From Demetria terragena DSM 11295 (GTDB taxonomy: Bacteria > Actinomycetota > Actinomycetes > Actinomycetales > Dermatophilaceae), in contig NZ_AQXW01000004.1 of NCBI RefSeq assembly GCF_000376825.1, positions 2,108,001 to 2,172,000 of the forward strand: a stretch of DNA of 64,000 bases. The letters are read 5' to 3'. Shown here piece by piece: positions 1-6,922 of this stretch. Position numbers and translations under genes: made by a program. The notes under the pieces were generated by a model. It had not been told where the DNA came from. It saw only the letters and a list, made by a program, of their open reading frames with translations, and did no database searches. How positions within the stretch are numbered: position 1 is the first letter of the stretch; each line of letters begins with the position of its first letter.

Positions 1-53
1 CTATGGCTTACGTGGTGAGGCGTCCTGCGAATTTGCCATCACCACAGGGCAGT

Positions 54-503
54 TCAACCCTCTAGCCGTTCAGTCACGCGGGCGGTCACGCCGTCAAGGG
101 TGGCGAGTTCTTCGTCGGTGAGGCCAGCGAAGAAGGACGCTCGGACACTGTCGACATGATCCGGTGCGGCCTTGTCCATGACGGTTTGACCGGCCGCAGT
201 GATGCGCAGGTAGGCGCCGCGCTTGTCTTCCGAGCAGTTCTCCCGCTCTACAAGGCCGCGCTGTTCCATGCGCTTGATGTGGTGTGACAGCCGGGATCGA
301 TCCCACTGCACGATGTGTGCGAGTTCGCTCATGCGCAGGCGTCCATCGGGTGCGTCGGTGAGGCCAACCAGGATCGCGTAGTCGGGGAGGCTGAGGCCGT
401 GCGGCTGCAGACGGCGGCCTAGTTCGACGGTGAGGAGGGTGTGGGCGCGCAGCCATTGCCGCCAGATGCGTTGCTCGTCGTCGTGCAGCCACTCAGTGTG
501 CAT
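54..503 (-). CDS. MarR family transcriptional regulator
   Basis: A 149-residue protein of usual MarR length. A winged helix-turn-helix occupies roughly residues 35-105: the segment around LPDYAILVGL, the recognition-helix region WDRSRLSHHIKRMEQRGLV, then a wing containing EDKRGAYLRITAAG. It should act as a cytoplasmic dimer repressing nearby promoters. It is transcribed divergently from a YceI-family gene 91 bp away, and the shared intergenic region carries two TAGTTGACA direct repeats and a GTTGA/TCAAC dyad. The likely target is therefore the YceI gene and its own promoter. The ligand cannot be read from sequence. MarR assignment is firm; regulation of YceI is inferred from arrangement. Confidence 0.9.
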   Translation of the reverse strand: MHTEWLHDDEQRIWRQWLRAHTLLTVELGRRLQPHGLSLPDYAILVGLTDAPDGRLRMSELAHIVQWDRSRLSHHIKRMEQRGLVERENCSEDKRGAYLRITAAGQTVMDKAAPDHVDSVRASFFAGLTDEELATLDGVTARVTERLEG

Positions 504-520
504 AGGTTCACTCTACCCGA

Positions 521-569
521 TAGTTGACACGTCATGTAGAGCGAGTACTGTTGTAGTTGACAGATCAAC
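521..569. promoter_or_regulatory. Candidate MarR operator in the MarR/YceI divergent region
   Basis: The nonamer TAGTTGACA occurs at 521-529 and again at 554-562, 33 bp apart (about three helical turns). The first copy starts an imperfect dyad with GTCATGTA (521-538). The second is part of the exact dyad GTTGA-CAGA-TCAAC (556-569). This arrangement fits cooperative binding of the divergent MarR dimer. Binding itself is inference. Confidence 0.5.
524..551 (+). promoter_or_regulatory. Candidate sigma-70-type promoter for the YceI gene
   Basis: TTGACA at 524-529 and TACTGT at 546-551 are separated by 16 bp, close to the vegetative consensus. Both lie within or beside the candidate MarR repeats, so repressor binding would block this promoter. 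A start near 558 would give a leader of about 37 nt before the ATG. Confidence 0.5.
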
Positions 570-594
570 CACACGCTTCAGGAAGGTCCTCCCC

Positions 595-1140
595 ATGACC
601 GCCACGCTTCAGTCCCTCACCGGCACCTACGTCATCGACCCGTCGCACTCGCAGGTGGGCTTTGTGGCCCGGCACGCCATGGTGACCAAGGTGCGCGGTG
701 CTTTCGATGAATTCGAAGGCAAGGCAGTGGTCGACGGTGACATCTCCACCCTGCAGACCGAGCTCACCATTCAGACTGCGAGCATCAACACGCGTAACGC
801 TGACCGCGACGGGCACCTGCGTACCGGCGACTTCCTGGAGGCCGAGGCTTACCCGACCATCACCTTCCGCTCGACCGGCGCGTCGGTCGAAGGTGACACC
901 TTGAACGTCACGGGTGACCTCACCATCAAGGACGTCACCAAGCAGATCACCGTGCCGTTTGAGTTCGGTGGCGCAGCCCAGGACCCGTTCGGCAACGAGC
1001 GCGTGGGCTTCGAAGGTTCGACCGTCATCGTCCGCAGTGACTTTGGGATCAACTTCAACGCTGCCCTGGAGACTGGTGGCGTGTTGGTCAGCGACAAGAT
1101 CACGCTGGAGTTTGAAATCTCGGCCATCAAGCAGGCCTGA
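595..1140 (+). CDS. YceI family protein
   Basis: The start is the ATG at 595, preceded by GGAAGG, giving 181 residues, the usual YceI size. The open frame runs further upstream but that part lies in the promoter. The protein begins with the family hallmark TYVIDPSHSQVGFVARHAMVTKV and continues with GHLRTGDFLEAEAYPTITF, typical of the lipocalin-like YceI barrel that binds polyisoprenoid lipids. No signal peptide is visible, so it is probably cytoplasmic, as in many actinobacterial members. It is divergent from a MarR regulator. The 3' end is followed within 16 bp by a long hairpin that could terminate transcription. The physiological ligand is unknown. Confidence 0.9.
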   Translation: MTATLQSLTGTYVIDPSHSQVGFVARHAMVTKVRGAFDEFEGKAVVDGDISTLQTELTIQTASINTRNADRDGHLRTGDFLEAEAYPTITFRSTGASVEGDTLNVTGDLTIKDVTKQITVPFEFGGAAQDPFGNERVGFEGSTVIVRSDFGINFNAALETGGVLVSDKITLEFEISAIKQA

Positions 1141-1155
1141 CCCGCGTTCATTAGC

Positions 1156-1219
1156 CATCGACTAGCGGCAAATGCTGGGTGTGTCTGTACGACGACCCGG
1201 TATTTGCCGCTAGTCGATG
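1156..1219. repeat. Long inverted repeat (element 1) between convergent genes
   Basis: Left arm 1156-1173 and right arm 1202-1219 are perfect 18-bp reverse complements containing GACTAGCGGCAAAT and ATTTGCCGCTAGTC. The loop is 28 nt with an inner GGGT/ACCC pair. It lies between the convergent YceI and ArsR genes, and the ArsR stop codon (1210-1212) lies inside the right arm. Related elements lie at 37017-37080, 52984-53043 and 54709-54766. It could act as a bidirectional terminator. Confidence 0.85.
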
Positions 1220-1569
1220 TGTCGCATGCCCGCCCGGGTTGCTTCGGCGGCGCGTTTGAGAGCTCCGAGTTGACGCTCCCAGTCATCGGCTCGAGCCAAG
1301 AGCCAGGTGGCGGTGTCGCGCAATGGCTCGGGGCTCACTTCGTACAGCACCTCGCGACCAGCGCGTCGTGAGGTGACGAGTTCTGCATCGGCCAGAACGC
1401 GAAGGTGCTTCATCACTCCTTGTCGGGTGATGTCGAGCTCGGTGGCCACTTCACCCGCATTCATCCCGGCACTTGCGGAGAGCACTTCCAGGATGGTGCG
1501 GCGGGTGGGGTCGGCGAGACACGTCAGGATCTCGGCCTGATCGCCCCCGTTGCGCGCAGACCGGCTCAT
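1210..1569 (-). CDS. ArsR family transcriptional regulator
   Basis: A 119-residue ArsR-type winged-helix protein. It begins with ILTCLADPTRRTILEVLSA, the classic ArsR helix, followed by helix-turn-helix GEVATELDITRQGVMKHLRV and a wing at TSRRAGREVLYEV. No CxC metal-binding motif is seen, so it belongs to the non-metal group commonly paired with AHSA1/SRPBCC proteins. Its ATG overlaps the stop of nothing upstream; instead its stop side lies in hairpin element 1, while its 5' end overlaps the AHSA1 gene by 4 bp, the AHSA1 gene running in the same direction and downstream in coordinates but upstream in transcription. The pair is therefore AHSA1 first, ArsR second. Confidence 0.9.
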   Translation of the reverse strand: MSRSARNGGDQAEILTCLADPTRRTILEVLSASAGMNAGEVATELDITRQGVMKHLRVLADAELVTSRRAGREVLYEVSPEPLRDTATWLLARADDWERQLGALKRAAEATRAGMRHID

Positions 1570-1994
1570 CCCTCGAGGTGCTGTCGAGCCGCGGCCAGTT
1601 CCTGGTCCCAGCCCTGCGAGTTCTCTGCCTGCGTTTTAGTGCCCTTGGCCGCGTCGGCGTACGCCGCGAAGCCGGACTCAACCACAGTCACCAAAACCCC
1701 AGCATCGGTCTCGGCGAGCGTCATGTCGATGCGCGTACGGTCGCTGGCTGGATTGTCGGATTCGCCCGAACCCCATTCGTACGAAACGCTTTTCGGCTCA
1801 TCGCTGCCCAGCGTGCGGATAGGGAAGTCGGCGCCCTTCCAGTGCAGTGTCGTGACGTCGCCATCTGTGGATGACTCGTGCTCGATGATCTCGCCGTCAT
1901 TGATCCACCAGCCCGGCGTAGAGATCAATTGCCACACGGTGGTGAGTGGCGCGTTGATGGTGATCTCGCGCTTGATGGTGTCGGGGGTGCTCAT
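1566..1994 (-). CDS. SRPBCC / AHSA1 domain protein
   Basis: A 142-residue single-domain protein with the START-like AHSA1 fold. It opens with TIKREITINAPLTTVWQLISTPGWWINDG, typical of the family, and ends with a helix at EAENSQGWDQELAAARQHLEG-like sequence. Such proteins bind hydrophobic ligands or act as Hsp90 co-chaperone homologues; in bacteria the function is mostly unknown. It is the first gene of a two-gene operon with an ArsR regulator (4-bp overlap), a very common pairing that suggests autoregulation by the ArsR protein. The start codon is preceded by AAGGAGT on the minus strand, a good ribosome binding site. Confidence 0.88.
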   Translation of the reverse strand: MSTPDTIKREITINAPLTTVWQLISTPGWWINDGEIIEHESSTDGDVTTLHWKGADFPIRTLGSDEPKSVSYEWGSGESDNPASDRTRIDMTLAETDAGVLVTVVESGFAAYADAAKGTKTQAENSQGWDQELAAARQHLEG

Positions 1995-2056
1995 GTGAAC
2001 TCCTTGGTCGATGTGTAACTCCAGAGTTGCACATCGGAGCTGTGGTGTGCAACCCG

Positions 2057-3082
2057 TTAGTTGCTATTCGCCGTTTCGGAGAAGTAGGCATCCGCGAGCA
2101 GTTGGAACGACCGCACGCGCATCGCGGGGTCATAGGTATACGTCGTCACGATGAGTTCATCGACGCCCAAGTCAGCCTGGATCGCCTCCAACTCGCGGAC
2201 CACGGTTGCGGGAGAGCCAACCGCGCGGACCGCCTGGAAGGCATCGACAAAACGCGCGACGTCGGGCCCGATCGTGGCATCAATGTCCTCAACCGGCGGC
2301 TGCAGTTTGACACGCTGCCCGGTCCGAATCCCTGCGGCCATCTGCTGGGCCGTCGTGAAGAGGAAGCGGGCTTCCTCGTCGGTCGGCGCGACCAGCACGT
2401 TGACCCCGGCGACGGCGTACGACGCGCTCACCTGAGCCGTCACCGCCTCGGCGTTGAAGCGCTCGCGATAGAGGCGCAGGGCCTGGTGGCGCGCGTCCGG
2501 GGCGAAGTGTGAGGCGAACGCATAGGGCAGTCCTAGGTGGGCGGCAACTGCGGCGCCGTCGAGGCTAGAACCAAGCATCCACAAGGGAACTCGCGTGCCC
2601 TGGCCGGGCAGTGCCTTGACTTCGGCGCGGCCGCGAGCGTCATCGCGCGGGCCAAGATAGCGCCACAGGTCAAGCACGTCTTCCAGGAAGGTATCGGTCG
2701 TCGAGGCGCCACGGCGTAGCGCGGCCGCCGTCATCGGGTCGGTCCCCGGCGCGCGACCGAGGCCAAGGTCGATGCGGTCGCCATACATCTCGGCAAGCGT
2801 GCCGTAGTACTCAGCGACCATCAACGGGCTGTGGTTGGGCAGCATCACCCCACCGGATCCCAGTCTGATGCGCTTGGTGTGCTCAGCGGCGCGTCCGATC
2901 AACAATGAGGTCGCGGACGAGGCAAAGGCTGGCGAGTTGTGATGCTCGGCGTACCAATAGCGCTCGTAACCAAGCTCGTCAGCACGCTTCACCATGTCCA
3001 GGGACTGGTCGAGCGCGGCGCCAATCTCGGTGCCGGAGGGGACAGGGACGAGGTCGAGAATCGACAGCGGTACGCGGGTCAC
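2057..3082 (-). CDS. LLM class flavin-dependent oxidoreductase
   Basis: A 341-residue bacterial-luciferase-like monooxygenase, full length for the group. Signature segments are PLSILDLVPVPSG at the N-terminus, YERYWYAEHHNSPAFASSAT, and IRLGSGGVMLPNHSPLMVAE followed by RIDLGLGRAPGTDP, as in the MsnO8/YceB-like subgroup. It should use reduced FMN (or F420) for an oxygenase or oxidoreductase reaction; the substrate is unknown. The start is a GTG at 3082. It ends 62 bp before the AHSA1 start region and follows the broken acetyltransferase on the same strand. Family call is firm, specific function is open. Confidence 0.88.
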   Translation of the reverse strand: MTRVPLSILDLVPVPSGTEIGAALDQSLDMVKRADELGYERYWYAEHHNSPAFASSATSLLIGRAAEHTKRIRLGSGGVMLPNHSPLMVAEYYGTLAEMYGDRIDLGLGRAPGTDPMTAAALRRGASTTDTFLEDVLDLWRYLGPRDDARGRAEVKALPGQGTRVPLWMLGSSLDGAAVAAHLGLPYAFASHFAPDARHQALRLYRERFNAEAVTAQVSASYAVAGVNVLVAPTDEEARFLFTTAQQMAAGIRTGQRVKLQPPVEDIDATIGPDVARFVDAFQAVRAVGSPATVVRELEAIQADLGVDELIVTTYTYDPAMRVRSFQLLADAYFSETANSN

Positions 3083-3110
3083 ACCAGGTGCAGCGCTCGC
3101 CAGCTAGCGG

Positions 3111-3618
3111 CTATTCCTGACGCAGATCGAGGAACATGATGTGCAACCCGACGTCACCGTGGGTCGGCGATCGGAAGGCGCCTGGAACCGTACCGATGAT
3201 CTCGAAGCCACGGTCCTGCCAGAGGTGCACAGCCGAACTATTGGTCTCGACAACCGCGTTAAACTGGATTCCGAGATAGCCGCGTTCCCGGTGCCAAGCG
3301 ATGACGAAGTCTGCGAGTTGGCGACCGATCCCGGCGCCGCGAGCGTTCGAGTCCACCATGAACGACGCCGTCCCGATGTGCGCTCCGGCGGCTGGTCGGT
3401 TCGGACCCATCTTCGCGCTGCCGAGCACCCGTGCCCCATCGCACGCCACCACACAATGCCCCGGCGGCTCCTCCAGCCACAGGGCCCATCGCCTGCTCTG
3501 ATGACATGTCGATCGGATAGGCGTAGGTCTCCTGCGCCTGCACGGTGTCGCGAAAGAACGGCCAGATCGCGGGCCAGTCGGCAGGGGCTGCGGCACGAAT
3601 GGTCAGCGGGGCGGGCAT
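3111..3618 (-). pseudogene. GNAT family acetyltransferase, frameshifted
   Basis: Two overlapping frames together make one GNAT protein. The first part, from the ATG at 3618, reads MPAPLTIRAAAPADWPAIWPF and continues to about SSEQAMGP. The second part, ending at 3111, resumes near ALWLEEPPGHCVVA and carries the acetyl-CoA site region DSNARGAGIGRQLADFVIAW. The total of 508 bp is one more than a multiple of three, and the switch falls near 3480-3500, so a single base has been gained (or two lost). Neither half alone is a functional GNAT. It could be a real decay event or a sequencing error in a GC-rich tract. Confidence 0.8.
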
Positions 3619-3650
3619 GGTCTGAACGGTAGCGGGCGTACCGTCGAGGC

Positions 3651-4304
3651 ATGGCAAGCATTCTTCTCATTGGTGGACACGGCAAGATCGCCCTGCTGGC
3701 CGAGCCGCTGCTCGCGGCCGCTGGTCACACGGTAGACGCAGTGATTCGAAACTCCGATCACGCTGCGGAAGTCGAAGCAGCACAGGCAAATCCGGTCGTC
3801 GCGGACGTCGAGAACATGGATACCGCGACTCTCGCTGAGTTGGTGTCCGGTCATGACGTCGTCATTTGGTCGGCTGGCGCAGGCGGGGGCAACCCAGCCC
3901 GGACGTACGCCGTTGACCGAGATGCCGCTATCCGCTCGATCGACGCAGCGCAGGCCGCAGGGGTATCGCGCTATGTGATGGTGTCCTATTTCGGTGCCGG
4001 CCCGGGGCACGGTGTCCCTGAGGACACGGGCTTCTACCACTACGCCGAAGCCAAGGCCGCGGCCGATGAACACCTTCGGTCAAGCGCGCTCGACTGGGTC
4101 ATTCTTGGGCCCAGCCGCCTCACCGATGACTCGGCAACCGGCCACGTCAGCGTCGGGCCGTCGGACAAGTCCGAGGTGCCTCGCGCTGACGTTGCCGCGG
4201 TGATTGCAGCGGCTGTCGACACCCCTGCGTTGTCGCGAATGACCTACGAGTTCAACGGTGGCGACATTCCCGTGGCCGAAGCAGTGGTCCAGGCGACGCG
4301 TTAG
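3651..4304 (+). CDS. NAD(P)-binding oxidoreductase, NmrA/atypical SDR type
   Basis: A 217-residue Rossmann-fold protein. It starts with SILLIGGHGKIALLAEPLL, a glycine-rich dinucleotide motif (GGHGKI) of atypical SDRs, and continues with VVADVENMDTATLAELVSGHDVVIWSAG and SRYVMVSYFGAG. It lacks a clear YxxxK catalytic pair in the classical position, although YAEAKAAAD follows. Proteins like this act as NAD(P)H sensors or epimerase-like enzymes; no substrate can be assigned. It is divergent from the broken GNAT gene (32 bp between starts) and precedes the fluoride channel genes by 33 bp, so may be co-transcribed with them. Confidence 0.8.
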   Translation: MASILLIGGHGKIALLAEPLLAAAGHTVDAVIRNSDHAAEVEAAQANPVVADVENMDTATLAELVSGHDVVIWSAGAGGGNPARTYAVDRDAAIRSIDAAQAAGVSRYVMVSYFGAGPGHGVPEDTGFYHYAEAKAAADEHLRSSALDWVILGPSRLTDDSATGHVSVGPSDKSEVPRADVAAVIAAAVDTPALSRMTYEFNGGDIPVAEAVVQATR

Positions 4305-4337
4305 CGACGTGCCGACCAGCGTGCCAGGGCAGGGCCG

Positions 4338-4781
4338 ATGACGACGCCGGATGCTCCCAGGCCAGCATCCCTTGGTCAGGTACTTCGGGAACGGTGGGAC
4401 CTGGTGCTGGTCATCGGGCTCGGCGGTGCGCTCGGCAGCCTTGGGCGTTGGGGTGTCGCCGGAGCGATGCCCCACAGCGGAGCCGACTTTCCGTGGTCGA
4501 CTCTGCTGGTCAATGTGCTGGGCTCCTTCCTTCTGGGCTCCGTCACCGTCCTCGTCGGGGAGGTATGGCCCCGCCAGCGCTACCTTCGTCCCTTCGTGGG
4601 TGTCGGCCTGCTCGGTGGCTTCACGACCTTCTCGACCTACGCGCTTGACGCCCGAGGCGCACACGCGGCGGGCAGTCCTGCAGTGGCCATGAGTGCGCTG
4701 GTGCTCACCCTGATGCTCGCGATTCCGGCGGCCTGGGCCGGGCTACGGCTTACCCGCACGATGGTCAGGCGACGGCCATGA
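4338..4781 (+). CDS. crcB: CrcB/Fluc fluoride channel, subunit 1
   Basis: A 147-residue membrane protein with about four transmembrane helices. CrcB hallmarks are GGALGSLGRWGV near residue 30, WSTLLVNVLGSFLLG, and LLGGFTTFSTYALD. The cytoplasmic N-terminus is about 20 residues longer than in its partner. Fluc proteins form dual-topology dimers that export fluoride passively. When two genes are adjacent, as here, they usually form an antiparallel heterodimer. The stop overlaps the start of the second subunit gene by 4 bp (ATGA). No fluoride riboswitch is recognisable in the 33-bp upstream gap. Confidence 0.93.
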   Translation: MTTPDAPRPASLGQVLRERWDLVLVIGLGGALGSLGRWGVAGAMPHSGADFPWSTLLVNVLGSFLLGSVTVLVGEVWPRQRYLRPFVGVGLLGGFTTFSTYALDARGAHAAGSPAVAMSALVLTLMLAIPAAWAGLRLTRTMVRRRP

Positions 4782-5149
4782 CCGCATTAGCCGTAGCGAT
4801 CGGTGGCGCACTCGGTGCTGCGATGCGCTACCTGATCGATGTCTTGGTCCAGGAACGCAACCGGGGGCCCTTCCCACGAGGGACGTTGGTCGTCAACGTG
4901 ATGGGCACGTTCGTCCTCGGGCTTGTCCTCGGCCTTGCCGAGGCAGGTTCACTGGGTTCGGGCGCGGTCGCGCTGCTGGGATCTGGCGTCTGCGGCGCGC
5001 TCACGACCTACTCCACCTTCTCCGTCGACACGGTTCGACTGCTGGAAGAACACCGCATACCGACCGCGGCACGATATGTCGGGTTGAGCCTTGCGCTCGG
5101 AATGATCGCCGCCGTCGCGGGCTGGAGCTTGGCCCTCCTGCTGACCTGA
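4778..5149 (+). CDS. crcB: CrcB/Fluc fluoride channel, subunit 2
   Basis: A 123-residue CrcB protein with four predicted membrane helices. It begins IGGALGAAMRYLIDVLV, then RGTLVVNVMGTFVLGLVLG and GVCGALTTYSTFSVDTVRLLE, containing the conserved polar track (T/S-rich TTYSTF) and the N of VNVMG. It overlaps subunit 1 by 4 bp, so translation is coupled, consistent with assembly of a heterodimer. The two proteins are clearly divergent from each other, unlike a recent duplication. Confidence 0.93.
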   Translation: MTALAVAIGGALGAAMRYLIDVLVQERNRGPFPRGTLVVNVMGTFVLGLVLGLAEAGSLGSGAVALLGSGVCGALTTYSTFSVDTVRLLEEHRIPTAARYVGLSLALGMIAAVAGWSLALLLT

Positions 5150-5174
5150 CTTTCCGTTCTGGCACCCTGCTCAG

Positions 5175-6059
5175 GTGAGTCGTCGTGCGTGGGTGCTATT
5201 CGCCACCATGTCCCTGGTATGGGGCGTCTCCTATCTGTTCATCAAGGTCGCGGTCGAGGAAGTGTCCGTTCCGCTGCTCGTCTTCTCCCGGACAGCAGGT
5301 GGCGCGATCGCGTTGCTGCCGTTTATCGCCCGGCGGGGCTGGGCGACCGCGCTCGATGACGTACGCCGCCACTGGCGCTGGATCCTCGCGTTCTGCGCCC
5401 TGGAGATGCTAGGGCCGTGGTTCTTGCTGTCCTCGGCCGAGCAAAAAATCGACAGCTCGCTCGCCGGACTCATCATTGCGGGAGTCCCGATCCTTGCCGT
5501 CCTGGTGGGATGGCTCCTCGGAGACCGCGAACATATCGGACCGGTCCGGTGGGCGGGCCTGCTCCTCGGCTTGCTGGGTGTCGGTGTTTTGGCGGTGCCT
5601 GAACTCAGCGGCGGCGAGGCCTTTGCGGTCGGGCAGATGGCCCTGGTCGTCCTGGGGTATTCGACCGCGCCGCGCATCCTCGCGCACAAACTCGGCGGCG
5701 TACCTGGCCTGACCGTGGCAGGCGCATCGCTGGCCATGGCGGGCGTGATCTATCTGCCGTTCGCGCTGCTGACCTGGCCGAGCGAGACGCCTTCCCCGGG
5801 GGCCTTGGGCTCGATGGCCGCACTCGCGATCGTGAGCACCGCGCTGGCCTTCGTCGCATTCTTCGGTCTGATCGCCGAGGCCGGGCCGACCCGGGCGATG
5901 GTCTTCACGTACGTCAACCCCGCCGTCGCGGTCATCGCCGGCGTCCTCATCTTGGATGAGAAGGTGACCGCCGCCATGGTGCTGGCGTTCCCGCTCATCA
6001 TCGCGGGGTCCGTCCTGGCGACCCGTCAAGGTCGGCCACAGACGCCAGCTCCGGCGTAG
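5175..6059 (+). CDS. EamA/DMT superfamily transporter
   Basis: A 294-residue integral membrane protein with about ten hydrophobic helices in two EamA repeats, the usual DMT size. The start MSRRAWVLFATMSLVWGVSY leads into the first helix, and the second repeat ends with YVNPAVAVIAGVLILDEKVT, a strong EamA signature. It probably exports small metabolites such as amino acids; the substrate is not readable. The GTG start at 5175 lies 25 bp after the second crcB gene, so co-transcription is possible. Confidence 0.9.
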   Translation: MSRRAWVLFATMSLVWGVSYLFIKVAVEEVSVPLLVFSRTAGGAIALLPFIARRGWATALDDVRRHWRWILAFCALEMLGPWFLLSSAEQKIDSSLAGLIIAGVPILAVLVGWLLGDREHIGPVRWAGLLLGLLGVGVLAVPELSGGEAFAVGQMALVVLGYSTAPRILAHKLGGVPGLTVAGASLAMAGVIYLPFALLTWPSETPSPGALGSMAALAIVSTALAFVAFFGLIAEAGPTRAMVFTYVNPAVAVIAGVLILDEKVTAAMVLAFPLIIAGSVLATRQGRPQTPAPA

Positions 6060-6067
6060 CATCAACG

Positions 6068-6922
6068 GTGATGCCACTCACCGGACTTCGCCTCGTGTCG
6101 CTTGCCGTCAACCTGCCTGGTCCGATTGCGGCTGCGCGCCTGACGTCGCTCGGGGCGACAGCCACGACGGTGTTGCCACCGTCGGGCGACCCACTCGAGA
6201 CGCTGTGGCCCGAGTGGTTCGCCGAGCTCCATCAAGGTCAACGACTCCTGACCCTTGACCTCAAGGATCCGGACGGCGCCGCGACGCTGGACACCTTGCT
6301 CGCACAGGCCGACATCCTGCTGACGTCATCTCGCCCGGCGGCACTCGCCCGGCTGGGACTGGACCGGGCGAACCTGTCCGTACGCCACCCCGCGCTGTGC
6401 CAGGTCGCCATCGTCGGGCACGCAGACGCCGACAAAGCGGGGCACGACCTGACCTACCAGGCAGAGGCCGGGCTGCTCACCCCGCCGCAGTTGCCGGCGA
6501 CCTTGCTCGCCGATATCGCGGGAGCCGAGCGCGCGGTGACGGAGGCGCTCGCGGCGATCTACCAGCGTCATCGCACGGGAGTCGGCGGAGTCCGCGAGGT
6601 AGCCCTCGCAGATGTCGCGGAGGATTTCGCTGAGCCGTTACGCCGCGGAGCGACCACCTCGAACGGGGTGCTGGGTGGTGCGCTGGCGACGTACGCGATC
6701 TATCCCACGGCCGACGGGCAGATCGCCGTCGCCGCGCTCGAGCCACACTTCGCCGAGCGCCTCCACCACGCTCTCGGGGTGGACCTCAACACCACCGAGC
6801 TTGCGGTAGCCTTTGCGGCCAAGCCCACCGCCCACTGGCTCGATGTCGCGGCGCAGCACGACCTCCCGCTGGCCGCAGTCCGGGACGTAGGGGAATCCCA
6901 CCAGGCACAATCGCCACTATGA
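6068..6922 (+). CDS. CoA-transferase family III (CaiB/BaiF, racemase-like), short
   Basis: A 284-residue protein (283 from the alternative ATG at 6071), about 70 residues shorter than typical alpha-methylacyl-CoA racemases. The N-terminal Rossmann-like part has LTGLRLVSLAVNLPGPIAA and LTLDLKDPDG. AGHDLTYQAEAGLL carries an Asp (residue 127) that aligns by motif with the catalytic Asp of racemase members, and LEPHFAERL carries the matching Glu (residue 225). The catalytic pair thus seems kept despite the shorter length. The substrate is unknown. Its stop overlaps the next gene by 4 bp, implying coupled expression with the uncharacterised 486-residue protein. Confidence 0.8.
   Translation: MMPLTGLRLVSLAVNLPGPIAAARLTSLGATATTVLPPSGDPLETLWPEWFAELHQGQRLLTLDLKDPDGAATLDTLLAQADILLTSSRPAALARLGLDRANLSVRHPALCQVAIVGHADADKAGHDLTYQAEAGLLTPPQLPATLLADIAGAERAVTEALAAIYQRHRTGVGGVREVALADVAEDFAEPLRRGATTSNGVLGGALATYAIYPTADGQIAVAALEPHFAERLHHALGVDLNTTELAVAFAAKPTAHWLDVAAQHDLPLAAVRDVGESHQAQSPL

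Noticed and set aside
1-53. Small gene at the left window edge.
   Set aside because: No start, ribosome binding site or family sequence is visible in 53 bases.
4305-4337. Fluoride riboswitch before the crcB pair.
   Set aside because: The gap is only 33 bp and lacks the conserved riboswitch sequence.
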